A stretch of DNA of 64,000 nucleotides from Octadecabacter dasysiphoniae (lineage in GTDB: Bacteria > Pseudomonadota > Alphaproteobacteria > Rhodobacterales > Rhodobacteraceae). Below the pieces are notes generated by a model that was given only the letters and a program-made list of their open reading frames with translations, had not been told where the DNA came from and did not search any database. The stretch covers positions 1 through 64,000 of the forward strand of contig NZ_JAKGAQ010000006.1 of assembly GCF_021532615.1 (NCBI RefSeq), written 5' to 3'. A program made the position numbers and the translations under genes. Within the stretch, counting starts at the first letter, position 1; each line of letters opens with the position of its first letter. Of this stretch, positions 32,679 through 43,591 are shown piece after piece.

Positions 32679-33548
32679 ATGCTAGATGCCGATGACATTC
32701 ACCCGCTGTTCTACGGCGCGCCCAAAACCACCGAATTCAAGAAGCTGCGAAAGCGGATCGTGCAAAACGCGCGCGAAGCGATTGAAACATACGGAATGAT
32801 TGAAACGGGACCTCGCCCGAAATGGTTGGTGTGCCTGTCGGGGGGCAAAGACAGCTACACATTGCTCGCCGTGTTGCACGAATTGCAATGGCGCGGGGTG
32901 TTGGACGTTGATCTGTTGGCCTGCAATCTCGACCAGGGCCAGCCGAATTTCCCTGCGACCGTGTTACCTGAATTTCTGGCTAAAATGGGCGTGCCGCACC
33001 GAATCGAATATCAGGATACATACTCAATCGTAGTTGATAAAATTCCTGCAGGCCGCACAATGTGCGCATTATGTTCGCGGTTGCGGCGTGGAAATCTTTA
33101 TAGAATTGCACGCGAAGAAGGCTGTAGCGCCGTCATTCTGGGCCACCATCGCGACGACATCCTTGAGACGTTCATGATGAATATGTTTCATGGTGGGCGA
33201 CTGGCGGCGATGCCGCCAAAACTGCTCAACGAAGAAGGCGATTTGTTTGTCTATCGCCCGCTTGCCCACGTCACCGAAGCGGATTGTGAAAAATTTTCAA
33301 CTTCAATGGGTTACCCCATTATTCCTTGTGATCTTTGCGGATCTCAGGACGGGCTGCAACGCCAACAAATCAAGGCGATGTTGGATCAATGGGAAACCAA
33401 TGCACCGGGGCGGCGCCAAACGATGTTTCGCGCACTCATGAACACCCGCCCGTCCCACCTGCTGGACCCCACCATCTTCGATTTTAGGGGGCTGAACCGT
33501 AGCGTTAACGAAGAAGATCCAACGTACGAAAACCGGACGGCGGATTAA
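32679..33548 (+). CDS. ttcA: tRNA 2-thiocytidine(32) synthetase
   Basis: 289 residues from ATG 32679 (an in-frame ATG at 32631 would add 16). The PP-loop SGGKDS (adenylation) is at about 55-60, with the CxxC pairs CALC and CDLC that bind the iron-sulfur cluster in TtcA, plus [11 protein letters not shown]. It thiolates C32 of certain tRNAs. Divergent from the DUF3833 gene. The chosen start gives the length usual for the family. Confidence 0.93.
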   Translation: MLDADDIHPLFYGAPKTTEFKKLRKRIVQNAREAIETYGMIETGPRPKWLVCLSGGKDSYTLLAVLHELQWRGVLDVDLLACNLDQGQPNFPATVLPEFLAKMGVPHRIEYQDTYSIVVDKIPAGRTMCALCSRLRRGNLYRIAREEGCSAVILGHHRDDILETFMMNMFHGGRLAAMPPKLLNEEGDLFVYRPLAHVTEADCEKFSTSMGYPIIPCDLCGSQDGLQRQQIKAMLDQWETNAPGRRQTMFRALMNTRPSHLLDPTIFDFRGLNRSVNEEDPTYENRTAD

Positions 33549-33623
33549 CCTCGCGATAAGAACGCACCGCTATTGAGTCGCAATCCCCTCTGCATGTTGC
33601 TGGGGTTTTGGAGGCGTCCGAAT

Positions 33624-35126
33624 ATGCGAAAACTGACGGGTATTCCTGAGCAAACAGCCCATCGCGCACTGGCAATCGTGGGTTTCGCGGCCAGTTGCAT
33701 TGCCGCGTTTGTCATTTTGGGCACGACCGGGCTGTTCGCGGGTATGATATTTGCACCTTTGCTGTCGGTTTTGGCTCTCAACACCCGCGATGTTCCAGCG
33801 GAAGACGTTGAACTGTCCAAGCAGCAAAAACGGCCGTTCATCGTCGGGTGCCTCGCGCGTTTCCTAGGGCATATCGGACACCCCACCGTCGCGATGATCG
33901 TTGAAATTGACGATTTTGACCGGCTAGAGGAAGTTTACGGGCGACAAGCCCTCGAAGGCGCGCTCACCTTTGCGCAAGACTCCATTGAAACGCATCTCAC
34001 GGCGGATGACGTTACGGTTCATTTGGACGGCCCGCGCTTTGTGTCAGCCCTTGCACCGCAGGGCCCACATGATTTGGAAACGATGCTGAACACTTGTACT
34101 CGCATCCAACATTCGATGGCAAATGCGCCCCTTGTAACAGAACTGCCTGTTCAACTATCAGCATCCATCGGGTTTGCCGCATCAAACCGAATTGAACGCC
34201 CAACCGCAGAGCGGTTGATGGAAGGCGCATTTTCCGCACTCGCAGAAGCACGACGCAAGGCACCTAACGCGGTACGCGGTTTCTCTAAATCAATCTCGAT
34301 CAAGCGCGCATCTGACATTAAAATCGTAAAAGACGCGGCCCGCGCATTTGAACGTGGTGAAATATTTGCCTATTTCCAGCCACAAGTTCGCATGGGAGAC
34401 GGGTCCTTGTCTGGCTTTGAAGCGCTGACCAGATGGCACCATCCGGAGCGCGGCATTGTGTCACCGGCAGATTTTCTACCTGCTTTAGAACAAGCCGGCC
34501 TGATGCAGCAGCTGGGCGATACAATGATCAAGCAGGCCATTCAGGCACTGACATTCTGGGATAAATCCGGACTAAAAGTGCCTCGTATCGGGGTGAATTT
34601 CTCGACGCACGAACTGCGTAATCCACGCCTCGTGGACAGGATTGCGATGCATCTTGATGTCAGCAACATCGCGCCGGAAAGGCTTGTCATCGAGGTCCTC
34701 GAAACAGTCATCGCAAGCGAAGGCGACGACGACATCATCGGCAATCTTGCAGCGCTGGCGGACCTTGGTTGCGGTATCGATCTTGACGATTTCGGCACCG
34801 GATATGCCTCTATTACCAATATTAAGCGATTTAGCGTCGGTCGTATCAAAATCGACCGCTCCTTTGTGACGGGCATCGACAGCGATCCTGAACAGCAAAA
34901 TATGGTCACTGCGATCCTAAATATGGCTGACAGGTTAGGTGTAAGAACACTGGCCGAAGGAATCGAAACACGCGGCGAACGCGATGCTCTTCGGCGCTTG
35001 GGATGCGAGGACGCTCAGGGCTTTTACTTTGCCCGTCCGATGCCAATTCAGGAAACTGTGGATTGGGCTGCGGCGTACTTTGGAACGGCACAAGAACCCG
35101 TACGCCTGACAAAACGCGCAGGTTAA
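33624..35126 (+). CDS. Membrane EAL phosphodiesterase with degenerate GGDEF
   Basis: 500 residues from ATG 33624, chosen for GGAGG at 33610-33614. Two hydrophobic segments (about 13-55) are followed by a GGDEF-like domain whose active-site loop reads LDGPRF instead of GGDEF, so it is probably not a cyclase. The EAL domain has FEALTRWHHPERG, NFSTHEL, EVLETV, DDFGTGYASI, KIDRSFV and AEGIETRGE, the full metal-binding and catalytic set. It should hydrolyse cyclic di-GMP. It may be regulated by GTP binding to the dead GGDEF domain. Confidence 0.9.
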   Translation: MRKLTGIPEQTAHRALAIVGFAASCIAAFVILGTTGLFAGMIFAPLLSVLALNTRDVPAEDVELSKQQKRPFIVGCLARFLGHIGHPTVAMIVEIDDFDRLEEVYGRQALEGALTFAQDSIETHLTADDVTVHLDGPRFVSALAPQGPHDLETMLNTCTRIQHSMANAPLVTELPVQLSASIGFAASNRIERPTAERLMEGAFSALAEARRKAPNAVRGFSKSISIKRASDIKIVKDAARAFERGEIFAYFQPQVRMGDGSLSGFEALTRWHHPERGIVSPADFLPALEQAGLMQQLGDTMIKQAIQALTFWDKSGLKVPRIGVNFSTHELRNPRLVDRIAMHLDVSNIAPERLVIEVLETVIASEGDDDIIGNLAALADLGCGIDLDDFGTGYASITNIKRFSVGRIKIDRSFVTGIDSDPEQQNMVTAILNMADRLGVRTLAEGIETRGERDALRRLGCEDAQGFYFARPMPIQETVDWAAAYFGTAQEPVRLTKRAG

Positions 35127-35237
35127 GGCGCGGCAATGCTCACAAAGCCGCCCGAAATAAGGGAAAAGCGCTTGACCTTTGTGCCCCTGACCTGTTGAAC
35201 CTGCTGGATATTTAATTGGCAGTTTCAGGCGGCTTCA

Positions 35238-37019
35238 ATGGACGACCAGAACAAGAATCTCATCCTCGCAACAGCGCTAAGTTTCCTCGTGATCTTGGTT
35301 TGGTTTGTATTGTTCCCCCCACCAGAGGCGGTTGATCCAGCGTTGCCGACAGAGGTGTCGACGACAGAGGGCACAACGCTTGGTGTGGACGCCGAAGTAC
35401 CCGCGCAAGACGCACCCGCGGCTATCCTGGCACCGCAAACTGCTGCCGAAGCGATTGCGGATTCTCCTCGCGTCTCAATCGACAGCGAAAGTCTAACAGG
35501 GTCCATCTCGCTCGTTGGTGGGCGCATCGATGATCTATCCCTAAAAGGTTACCGTGAAACGCTTGAAGGCGACGCCGAACTTGTCCGCCTGCTGTCGCCG
35601 ATTGGCACCGACCACCCCTACTACGCCTTGCATGGCTGGGTGGCGGCCGTGGGTGCCACTGCGGATCAAGTGCCCGGCGCACAGACAGAATGGGAAATCG
35701 AAAACGGTGGTACATTGGCCCCCGGCTCCGATGTTACGTTGGTTTGGGACAATGGCGCCGGTCTGACGTTCCGCAAAACATTTGCCGTCGATGATGATTT
35801 CCTTTTCACAGTCACACAATCTGTCGACAACACCACTGGCGCAGAAATTGCGTTGCGCCCCTATGGATTGGTCGCACGACACGGCGAACCGGAGCAGATT
35901 GGTTTCTTCATCCAGCACGAAGGCGTGGTGCGCATGTCAGACGGGTCGATGGAAGAAATCGACTACAACGACATGCCTGATCTAACCACGGACGAGGGTC
36001 GGATCGAAGTTGATGAAAACGGCTGGATCGGTTTTTCGGATCAATATTGGATGACGGCGCTTATTCCCTCACCGGGGCGCGATTTCCGTTCAACCGCGAA
36101 ATTCGGCAATGACATCTACCAGATCGAAACTGTTTACCCGATGGTCACGGTGGCTGCAGGGGGCAGTCTTGATGCGTCCACCCAGTTTTTCGCGGGCGCG
36201 CAGGAATGGGAAGTGATCCGCGGCTATCAGAACGACCTCGGTATTGACCGTTTCCTCGATAGTATTGACTGGGGTTGGTTCTTTTTCCTCACGAAACCAA
36301 TTTTTGCCGTGCTTCACTGGCTCAACGGCCTGATCGGAAACATGGGTTGGTCGATTATCGGGCTGACGCTTATCATCAAAGCACTGCTTCTGCCGCTGGC
36401 TTATAAATCCTACGTCTCAATGGCGAAGATGCGTGAACTGCAGCCCGAAATGGAAAAGCTGAAAGAAGCAGCGGGCGATGACCGTGAAAAACTTCAGAAA
36501 GGGATGATGGCCCTTTATAAGGACAACAAGGTTAATCCTGCGTCCGGCTGCCTGCCGATCCTGATGCAAATTCCGATTTTCTTCTCGCTCTATAAGGTGA
36601 TTTTCGTCACGATCGAATTGCGCCATGCCCCGTGGGTAGGCTGGATCAATGACCTGAGCGCGCCGGATTCATCTTCACTCTATAACTTGTTTGGCCTGTT
36701 CCCTTGGGACGCCCCCAACCCGGATTCGATCCTTGCGCTGATCTTCATTGGCGTCATGCCGATCGTCTTGGGTATCTCAATGTGGTTGCAGCAAAAACTG
36801 AATCCGGCCCCCACAGACCCGACGCAGAAAATGATCTTTGCGTGGATGCCTTGGGTCTTCATGTTCATGCTCGGCAGTTTTGCAAGTGGTCTGGTCTTGT
36901 ACTGGATTGCGAACAACACGATCACGTTCATCCAGCAGTACGCCATCATGCGCAGCCAAGGCTATAAGCCAGATATTTTCGGCAACATTATCGGGCGCAA
37001 AAAAGCGGACACAAAGTAA
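35238..37019 (+). CDS. yidC: Membrane protein insertase YidC
   Basis: 593 residues. N-terminal TM (NLILATALSFLVILVWFVLF), a large periplasmic domain (about 30-340), then the conserved insertase core: KPIFAVLHWLNGLIGNMGWSIIG, a cytosolic coiled hairpin (MAKMRELQPEMEKLKEAAGDDREKL) and the last four TMs, ending in a basic tail. It inserts inner membrane proteins with or without SecY. Its stop overlaps the start of the MOSC gene by one base. Confidence 0.96.
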   Translation: MDDQNKNLILATALSFLVILVWFVLFPPPEAVDPALPTEVSTTEGTTLGVDAEVPAQDAPAAILAPQTAAEAIADSPRVSIDSESLTGSISLVGGRIDDLSLKGYRETLEGDAELVRLLSPIGTDHPYYALHGWVAAVGATADQVPGAQTEWEIENGGTLAPGSDVTLVWDNGAGLTFRKTFAVDDDFLFTVTQSVDNTTGAEIALRPYGLVARHGEPEQIGFFIQHEGVVRMSDGSMEEIDYNDMPDLTTDEGRIEVDENGWIGFSDQYWMTALIPSPGRDFRSTAKFGNDIYQIETVYPMVTVAAGGSLDASTQFFAGAQEWEVIRGYQNDLGIDRFLDSIDWGWFFFLTKPIFAVLHWLNGLIGNMGWSIIGLTLIIKALLLPLAYKSYVSMAKMRELQPEMEKLKEAAGDDREKLQKGMMALYKDNKVNPASGCLPILMQIPIFFSLYKVIFVTIELRHAPWVGWINDLSAPDSSSLYNLFGLFPWDAPNPDSILALIFIGVMPIVLGISMWLQQKLNPAPTDPTQKMIFAWMPWVFMFMLGSFASGLVLYWIANNTITFIQQYAIMRSQGYKPDIFGNIIGRKKADTK

Positions 37020-37762
37020 TGGGAACGGTCGCTGAACTTTGGCGGCACCCGATCAAAAGCCATGGACGTGAAACGCTCAACGCGGTTCAGTTCACGGCGG
37101 GCGATTGTATGCCGTGGGACCGCCATTGGGCTGTAACCCATGACACGACAAAATTTGACGGGACGGGTTGGGCTCATTGCCGCAATTTCATGATTGGTTC
37201 GCGGACACCTGCGCTGGCCGGAATTTGGGCGCAATTGGATGAATCCGCAGGGACCATCACGCTGCGCCATCATGACATAGGATCAGTCAGTTTTGATCCA
37301 GATGGCGACACATCGGCATTTCTGGACTGGGTCGCGCCGTTGTGCCCCCCCAACCGGGTCGCACCCAAGGCTATCGTCAAGGCTGATGGCCGCGGCATGA
37401 CAGACAGCCCCTTCGCGTCCATTTCCATCATGAACCGCGCCAGCCACAAAGCGGTTGAGGCCGCAATGGGCCAATCGTTGGAACAGGAACGGTGGCGCGC
37501 GAACATTTGGCTGGACGGCATCGATGCTTGGAATGAACTGGACTGGATGGGTAAGACCATTCGCGTGGGCGAGGCTGAATTTGAAATTCGCGAACCCTGC
37601 GTGCGTTGCATGCACACCGCTGCGAACCCTGTCACAGGACACCGTGATGCAGACACGCTCGGCACTCTCAAGACCTCATTCGGCCATACAAATTTCGGCG
37701 TGTATGCTACCGTTGTAAAATCCGGCCACGTCGCAATCGGCGACCAAGCACAGGTGCTGTAA
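37019..37762 (+). CDS. MOSC-domain protein
   Basis: 247 residues. N-terminal beta-barrel region (AELWRHPIKSHGRE) and a MOSC core with the conserved Cys in EPCVRCMHTAANPVTGHRD, where molybdenum cofactor sulfur is carried in the family. The reaction in this protein is unknown; a molybdenum-cofactor sulfur carrier or a reductase partner is possible. Co-directional between yidC and engB with no gap, so one transcription unit. Confidence 0.88.
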   Translation: MGTVAELWRHPIKSHGRETLNAVQFTAGDCMPWDRHWAVTHDTTKFDGTGWAHCRNFMIGSRTPALAGIWAQLDESAGTITLRHHDIGSVSFDPDGDTSAFLDWVAPLCPPNRVAPKAIVKADGRGMTDSPFASISIMNRASHKAVEAAMGQSLEQERWRANIWLDGIDAWNELDWMGKTIRVGEAEFEIREPCVRCMHTAANPVTGHRDADTLGTLKTSFGHTNFGVYATVVKSGHVAIGDQAQVL

Positions 37763-38413
37763 ATGCAACTTCCCTTTCCCCCCGCAGAAGAACCCGATGA
37801 CGCCACCCGCGAAGCTGGCCGTATTATGTTCGCCGGTGAAACTGATTTCGTCAAAGGCGTGGTCGCAATGGATGGCCTACCAGAAGCCGACCGGCCCGAG
37901 GTGTGTTTTGCAGGGCGTTCAAACGTCGGAAAATCCAGCCTGATCAATGCACTGACGGGTCGCAAAGGCCTGGCGCGCGCATCGAACACACCGGGCCGCA
38001 CACAAGAGATTAACTATTTCACAGTCGGCGAAAGCCACTACCTCGTCGACCTCCCCGGCTATGGCTACGCCAATGCGCCAATCCCCGTGGTCGAAAAATG
38101 GCAGCGGCTGTTAAAGAATTACCTGCGGGGTCGCGTGACCCTGCGCCGTGCGTTTGTGTTGGTGGATGCACGCCACGGTGTGAAACCCGTAGACGAAGAA
38201 ATCATGGCACTGTTGGCAAGCGCTGCAGTGACATTTCAATGCGTGATGACGAAAACCGACAAGCTCAAGAAGGGTGAATTGGACAAAGTCCTGACGCAAG
38301 TGCGTGAAAAGCTGCAAAAATTCCCGTCTGCGTATCCCGAACTGATCATCACATCGTCTGAAAAGGGCGACGGAATTGAAACGTTGCGCGCGATAATCGC
38401 GGGGATAGACTAA
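37763..38413 (+). CDS. engB: Ribosome biogenesis GTPase EngB
   Basis: 216 residues, a single G domain: G1 GRSNVGKSSLINAL, G2 around RTQEINYF, G3 DLPGYGYA, G4 MTKTDK and G5 TSSEKGDG. It assists large-subunit assembly. Starts directly after the MOSC stop and is followed by argB. Confidence 0.96.
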   Translation: MQLPFPPAEEPDDATREAGRIMFAGETDFVKGVVAMDGLPEADRPEVCFAGRSNVGKSSLINALTGRKGLARASNTPGRTQEINYFTVGESHYLVDLPGYGYANAPIPVVEKWQRLLKNYLRGRVTLRRAFVLVDARHGVKPVDEEIMALLASAAVTFQCVMTKTDKLKKGELDKVLTQVREKLQKFPSAYPELIITSSEKGDGIETLRAIIAGID

Positions 38414-38440
38414 GCGGCGAAAGACGCCTTGAGGCAGCAG

Positions 38441-39307
38441 ATGAGAAAGCAAGACATGAACCGCGATTGGATCGCCACCGCCGCCACTCTCAGTGCGGCC
38501 CTGCCCTATTTACAACGCTACAATGACGCCATTGTTGTCATCAAATTGGGTGGCCACGCGATGTCATCTGACGAAGCGATGGACAATTTTGCCCGTGATG
38601 TCGTGTTGATGCAACACGTTGGTGTGAACCCCGTGATTGTCCATGGCGGCGGGCCGATGATCAACGAAATGCTGGATAAGCTGGATATCAAATCCGATTT
38701 TGTGAACGGCAAACGTGTGACAGATAAAGCCACCGTTGAAGTGGTCGAAATGGTACTGTCGGGCCGCGTGAACAAGTGGATCGTAAATGCGATCAATCGT
38801 CAGGGCGGGCGCGCTGTTGGACTGTCCGGTAAGGATGCCAACCTGATGATATGTGATCAGGACGCACCAGAGCTGGGGCTGGTTGGCACCCCCGCCGAAA
38901 TCGATACGCAAGTTTTAACAACATTATTTGACGCCAACACCATCCCTGTCATCGCCCCCCTTGGTGCGGGCCGGAATGGCGAAACGCTGAACGTGAACGG
39001 TGATACTGTAGCGGGGGCCATTGCCGCCGCCCTCACCGCCGATCGCCTGTTGTTGTTAACGGATGTACCGGGCGTGATGGATGAAACCAAAACGGTTCTG
39101 ACCGACCTAACGACAGCACAGGTCAAAGACCTGACAGCGTCGGGTGTGATCGCGGGGGGGATGATCCCCAAAACGCAGACCTGTCTGGATGCGCTTGCGG
39201 GTGGCGTTCGGGCGGCTGTTATTCTTGATGGCCGTGCGCCCAATGCGTGTCTGCTCGAACTGTTCACCGAACACGGGGCAGGTTCGATCATTCGGACAGC
39301 GCGTTGA
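38441..39307 (+). CDS. argB: Acetylglutamate kinase
   Basis: 288 residues from ATG 38441 (a further ATG at 38456 is possible). [10 protein letters not shown], the VHGGGP acetylglutamate loop, [12 protein letters not shown], and [10 protein letters not shown] before the ATP region are all present. Second step of arginine synthesis. The last TGA overlaps a TTG start of the next gene. Confidence 0.96.
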   Translation: MRKQDMNRDWIATAATLSAALPYLQRYNDAIVVIKLGGHAMSSDEAMDNFARDVVLMQHVGVNPVIVHGGGPMINEMLDKLDIKSDFVNGKRVTDKATVEVVEMVLSGRVNKWIVNAINRQGGRAVGLSGKDANLMICDQDAPELGLVGTPAEIDTQVLTTLFDANTIPVIAPLGAGRNGETLNVNGDTVAGAIAAALTADRLLLLTDVPGVMDETKTVLTDLTTAQVKDLTASGVIAGGMIPKTQTCLDALAGGVRAAVILDGRAPNACLLELFTEHGAGSIIRTAR

Positions 39308-39918
39308 ACTATGCCGACATCGTAGATGCCTGTGCAGGCGCGCACCTTGCCGTGCTCGGTGGGTTTCACGAAGACGGGCAAACAACGATATTACTTGGCC
39401 CGTTAGAACCCGGGTTCTGGGATCATGTGTCTGACCATCCAGCATTCACGGGCGCAGACCCTCTCGATCAGTGGTCACACGCTGTTATCACCTCGCTTGC
39501 AGAGACGTTGGGTGCAGATCCCTTTTTCCCGTTTGGCGGTGCGCCGTTCCACCCCTTCATTTCTTGGGCGTTGAAAAGCGGTGAAACATGGCAAAGCCCT
39601 GTTGGTCTGCTGGTCCACAAAGATGCGGGGCTGCTGGTGTCTTATCGCGGCGCGTTGCGGTTTGCGGGCCGTATCGACCTGCCCGAAGCATCGGCTTCGC
39701 CGTGTGACACCTGCGCCACCAAACCCTGCCTGACAGCGTGCCCGGTGGATGCAATTGGCGCGGGTGGCTATGATGTGCCCGCCTGCAAGACGCACATTGC
39801 AGCGGATGCGATCTGCCGCGCCGGATGCCGAGTGCGGCTGTCCTGCCCTGTCAGCCAATCCTTTGGCCGCGCGCCAGCACAAACAGCGTTTCACATGGAG
39901 GCATTTGTCAAAGAATGA
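39304..39918 (+). CDS. 4Fe-4S ferredoxin-like protein
   Basis: 204 residues assuming the TTG at 39304, which overlaps the argB stop (TTGA). A GTG at 39247 would add 19 residues that overlap argB. The C-terminal part holds [14 protein letters not shown], one 4Fe-4S motif, then [11 protein letters not shown] as a partial second set. The N-terminal 130 residues are unfamiliar. An electron-transfer role is inferred. The stop overlaps the next gene's start (ATGA). Confidence 0.75.
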   Translation: MNYADIVDACAGAHLAVLGGFHEDGQTTILLGPLEPGFWDHVSDHPAFTGADPLDQWSHAVITSLAETLGADPFFPFGGAPFHPFISWALKSGETWQSPVGLLVHKDAGLLVSYRGALRFAGRIDLPEASASPCDTCATKPCLTACPVDAIGAGGYDVPACKTHIAADAICRAGCRVRLSCPVSQSFGRAPAQTAFHMEAFVKE

Positions 39919-40415
39919 CCAAACGACTGATCCTGATCCGTCATGCGAAATCCAGCTGGGATGCCCCGTTTGATGACCACGCCCGCACGCTGAACGACAA
40001 AGGCCGCACAGGCGCGACGGCGGTCGGTGACTGGTTGCGCGCCAACACCTACCTGCCCGATGAAATCTACAGCAGTGATGCGGCCCGCACGCGCGAAACG
40101 ACGGATGTGATTGTCACCGCTCTGGGTACGGCACCCACGATCGTGCTGAAGGCCAACATGTACCATGGCCAACCCGCCGCGCTGATGGGCGTCTTACAAC
40201 AGGCAAAAGGTGATACCGTGGCACTGGTGGCCCACAATCCTGGCATTGCATTTTTTGCGGAACAGATCGTTGCACAACCGCCGGATCACCGACGCTTTTT
40301 CGACTACCCCACCTGCGCCACGCTTGTATGCGACTTTCCCATAAACGACTGGGCCGAAGCAGTTTCCCGCTCCGGCCAAGTTGTAGATTTTGTCGTGCCG
40401 AAAGACTTGGCTTAA
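39915..40415 (+). CDS. SixA-like histidine phosphatase
   Basis: 166 residues from ATG 39915. N-terminal RHAKSSWD is the RHG-type phosphatase box with the catalytic His. RTRETTDVI and [10 protein letters not shown] supply the second Arg and His. SixA proteins dephosphorylate phospho-His in signalling proteins. Here the target is unknown. Overlaps the ferredoxin-like gene by 4 nt and the convergent aapP by 4 nt. Confidence 0.88.
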   Translation: MTKRLILIRHAKSSWDAPFDDHARTLNDKGRTGATAVGDWLRANTYLPDEIYSSDAARTRETTDVIVTALGTAPTIVLKANMYHGQPAALMGVLQQAKGDTVALVAHNPGIAFFAEQIVAQPPDHRRFFDYPTCATLVCDFPINDWAEAVSRSGQVVDFVVPKDLA

Positions 40416-41203
40416 TGGCCGAGGATCTGGCTGAGGAACAGTTGCGTGCGCTCTGATTGTGGGTTGTTGAAGAACTCTTCGGGTTCGTTCTGCTCCACGA
40501 TCTGGCCCGCATCCATAAAGATCACGCGGTTGGCGACCTGACGCGCAAAACCCATTTCGTGGGTCACACAGATCATCGTCATGCCTTCTTCGGCAAGCTC
40601 GATCATTGTGTCCAGAACCTCTTTGATCATCTCAGGGTCGAGAGCAGATGTCGGTTCATCAAACAACATGATGCGCGGCTTCATGCACAATGAACGGGCA
40701 ATCGCCACACGCTGCTGCTGGCCACCGGACAACTGGCCGGGGTATTTGTCAGCCTGTTCGGGGATCTTCACCTTTTCAAGGTAATGCATCGCCGTTTCTT
40801 CGGCTTCTTTCTTGGGCGTTTTGCGCACCCAGATCGGAGCCAGCGTCAGGTTCTCAAGGATTGTCAGGTGCGGGAACAGGTTGAAGTGCTGAAAACACAT
40901 CCCCACCTCTGAGCGGATCTTGTCGATGTTCTTGAGGTCCGATGAAAGCTCTGTGCCGTCCACCATGATCGTGCCGGCCTGATGTTCTTCCAGACGGTTG
41001 ATGCAGCGGATCAACGTGGATTTACCGGAACCGGACGGCCCGCACACAACGATGCGTTCGCCGCGGTTCACGGTCAGGTTGATGTCGCGCAGAACGTGGA
41101 ACGTGCCGTACCACTTGTTCATATCGGTGATCTGGATGGCGACCTCATCAGAGACCTTCATCGCGTCGCGGTTAATTTCGCGGTCTATTGCTGTGTCAGA
41201 CAT
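40412..41203 (-). CDS. aapP: General L-amino-acid ABC transporter ATP-binding protein
   Basis: 263 residues. Walker [11 protein letters not shown]-loop [14 protein letters not shown] signature [12 protein letters not shown], Walker [13 protein letters not shown], and H-loop THEMG. This is the GlnQ/AapP group of polar amino acid importers. The last gene of aapJQMP, 11 nt after aapM. It powers uptake of amino acids that AapJ captures. Confidence 0.94.
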   Translation of the reverse strand: MSDTAIDREINRDAMKVSDEVAIQITDMNKWYGTFHVLRDINLTVNRGERIVVCGPSGSGKSTLIRCINRLEEHQAGTIMVDGTELSSDLKNIDKIRSEVGMCFQHFNLFPHLTILENLTLAPIWVRKTPKKEAEETAMHYLEKVKIPEQADKYPGQLSGGQQQRVAIARSLCMKPRIMLFDEPTSALDPEMIKEVLDTMIELAEEGMTMICVTHEMGFARQVANRVIFMDAGQIVEQNEPEEFFNNPQSERTQLFLSQILGH

Positions 41204-41214
41204 TGATGGTCTCC

Positions 41215-43590
41215 TTAACGGTGCTCACGTTGAAGCTTTTTCTCGAGGTGTAGGGAATAGCGGCCCATGCTGAAGCAGAAGATGAAGAACAGCAGGCCGA
41301 TGAAGACGAAGAGCTCCCAGTAGACGCCGTTCCAGTCCGTGTCAGCACGGATGGCGTTTGAAAGCCCGACAGGGTCAAGCAGGCCGATGAACAACACCAG
41401 CGTGGTGTCTTTGAACAGGCCGATGAACGAGTTGACGATACCCGGGATGGAAATTTTCATCGCTTGGGGCAGGATGATCAACTGCATAGACTGCCAGTAG
41501 CCAAGGCCAAGACTGTCCGCACCTTCATACTGACCTGTTGGCAGCGCGGCGAGGCCGCCACGGATCACTTCGGCGATGTAGGCGCTTGAGAACAGCGTCA
41601 CCATGATGATCACGCGCAGCATAAGGTCAAAGTTCGACCCCGGAGGCAGGAAGTAGTTCAGCAACAAGGACGCTGTGAACAGCCACACGATCAGTGGCAC
41701 GCCACGGATTACTTCGATGAAGACCACGCAGACCTTGTTGAGGAAGAACAGATGCGATTGGCGACCAAGTGCCAGCAAAATACCCAGCGGCAAGGACAAC
41801 ACGATGCCCGCGATGCCGATGATCAGCGCCAACAGGAAGCCACCGATTTGACGGCTGTCGATGGGTGTCAGGCCAACACGGCCCAATTCGCCATAGGTTT
41901 CACGAACAGAGGCTTGTGTGCTGAGCTCAATGTTGCGCGCGCCAAGGTATGTCGACAACGCGGCGCGATCTTCTGCGCTTGCGTCCTCTGGCAGCTGATT
42001 AACTGCAATCATGTTGCGGTAATCGCTTGGAACCAACGCCAACGCGCCAGCCGTTTCATCGCGCAAGATCGGCAAGGCCGCTTCACGGTCATTCAACGAC
42101 TGAAGCACTGCGAGAAACCCACGCGTGTCCGATTCTTCGGACGAAACCCTGAACGTGGCCTGTGCAATGGTTGTCGCCTCATCGCGCAACGACGCAAGGT
42201 CCGCCATCTGATCAAGGAACTGTGCTTGCGGTTCCACCAGATCATCGGCGTTCGTGGCAATGATCTTGTCCATGATCGTATCGAGTGACGCGATGTTGGT
42301 CGAAAGCGCCGCCATGACGGTTTCAGTGTCCGCGCGCAGGCTGGCCAAATCCCCTTGGGATTCATTCAGCGTCACAGCGCCCGCACGGTCGATCAGGTCA
42401 TTCAACGGATTGCTAAGCGCCGCCTTGTCGACCATCGCATCGAAATCACCCAGAATTGACGGGTCTTCCTGGGACGCGCCAACGATGAATGTTCCCGCAA
42501 GTTCAGCAGGTTCAAGAGTGTCATCTGCCAAACCGGACTGTGCATCAGACAGAAGCGATCCAATGTTGCCAATCAGCGTTTCAGCAGCGGATGTCGCGGC
42601 CTCTGCCTCGGCGATGTCTTTTTCGCTGTCGGATGCTGGGGACGGCGCGCCGTTCCATGTTGCCAGAATGTCTGACAGGTCTTCGATGCTGTCTTGTGCG
42701 GCATCCAGACGTTGCAGTGCGTCTTCTTTCGCCTCGACCTCATTCGCGATCACGAACTCTTCGATGCGAATTTCGGTCATGGCCGTCAGCGTGGCGTTCT
42801 TGGCGTCAACGGCTGCGGCGATTTCGGCCTCTTTGTCAGCGCCTTGCGCCTCGAGGGCGGCGACTTCTGCGGGCAATTCGGCGGTGCGGGCTTCCAGTGT
42901 GGACAGCGTTGAATCAAAGCGGCTGTTGCCGATCATTTTGTTAAGACCATCGGTCAGCGGTGTCATGATCGCACCCCACCATACCAATGCGGCAACCAAA
43001 GCCCCCAGATTGGCAACAATCGGGCCCGCAATCTTACCGAGGAACTTCAGGACGATGAACGCCAAAACAAAGCCCATGGCGGCAAAGACAGGCACCCAGA
43101 ACGATCCACCCCAGATCAGCCAAGCGGCCAAGAAAGGGTATGCAAGTGAGAACCAGATCAACTGGCCCGGCACTTTGTCGGCAAACAACACAGGCGCGAG
43201 CGCCACGAAGAACAGCACGAACGCCAAGATGGGGCGCCAGTACTGATCGGGCGGGTAGAAGCCAAACATGATCTGCAACCAACGGTCTTCGATCACGGCC
43301 CAGCACGCGCCACCATGGCCGTGGCCACCTTTGTAGAACGAAAACAGGACTTCGCGGCATTCGGTCAGTGATCCCGCATTCCAGACCCCGCCAAACGCCC
43401 ATGGCAATACCAAAGACAGCGCCAAGTAGATCACGAACAGCGAAATCACCGTCAGAAGGATATTCATCCAGCCTGAAAACAGGTTTTCGCGAACCCATTT
43501 GATGGCGCCGGTTTCTGTGATCGGCGGCGTCTGCTCGGGCAGCATTTCTTTACGAACGTAGCTTGTGGTGTGTGCGTGTAGATCGCTCAT
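41215..43590 (-). CDS. aapM: General L-amino-acid ABC transporter permease with a large insertion
   Basis: 791 residues, about twice the usual AapM length. The N-terminal TMs ([18 protein letters not shown] onwards, to about 205) and the C-terminal permease module (about 573-791: [21 protein letters not shown], then the EAA-like loop [22 protein letters not shown]) are normal. Between them lies about 350 residues rich in Ala, Glu, Asp and Leu with heptad-like spacing ([22 protein letters not shown]), predicted coiled-coil. There is no stop and composition is continuous, so this is a real insertion, probably facing the periplasm. Confidence 0.9.
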   Translation of the reverse strand: MSDLHAHTTSYVRKEMLPEQTPPITETGAIKWVRENLFSGWMNILLTVISLFVIYLALSLVLPWAFGGVWNAGSLTECREVLFSFYKGGHGHGGACWAVIEDRWLQIMFGFYPPDQYWRPILAFVLFFVALAPVLFADKVPGQLIWFSLAYPFLAAWLIWGGSFWVPVFAAMGFVLAFIVLKFLGKIAGPIVANLGALVAALVWWGAIMTPLTDGLNKMIGNSRFDSTLSTLEARTAELPAEVAALEAQGADKEAEIAAAVDAKNATLTAMTEIRIEEFVIANEVEAKEDALQRLDAAQDSIEDLSDILATWNGAPSPASDSEKDIAEAEAATSAAETLIGNIGSLLSDAQSGLADDTLEPAELAGTFIVGASQEDPSILGDFDAMVDKAALSNPLNDLIDRAGAVTLNESQGDLASLRADTETVMAALSTNIASLDTIMDKIIATNADDLVEPQAQFLDQMADLASLRDEATTIAQATFRVSSEESDTRGFLAVLQSLNDREAALPILRDETAGALALVPSDYRNMIAVNQLPEDASAEDRAALSTYLGARNIELSTQASVRETYGELGRVGLTPIDSRQIGGFLLALIIGIAGIVLSLPLGILLALGRQSHLFFLNKVCVVFIEVIRGVPLIVWLFTASLLLNYFLPPGSNFDLMLRVIIMVTLFSSAYIAEVIRGGLAALPTGQYEGADSLGLGYWQSMQLIILPQAMKISIPGIVNSFIGLFKDTTLVLFIGLLDPVGLSNAIRADTDWNGVYWELFVFIGLLFFIFCFSMGRYSLHLEKKLQREHR

Positions 43591-43591
43591 A

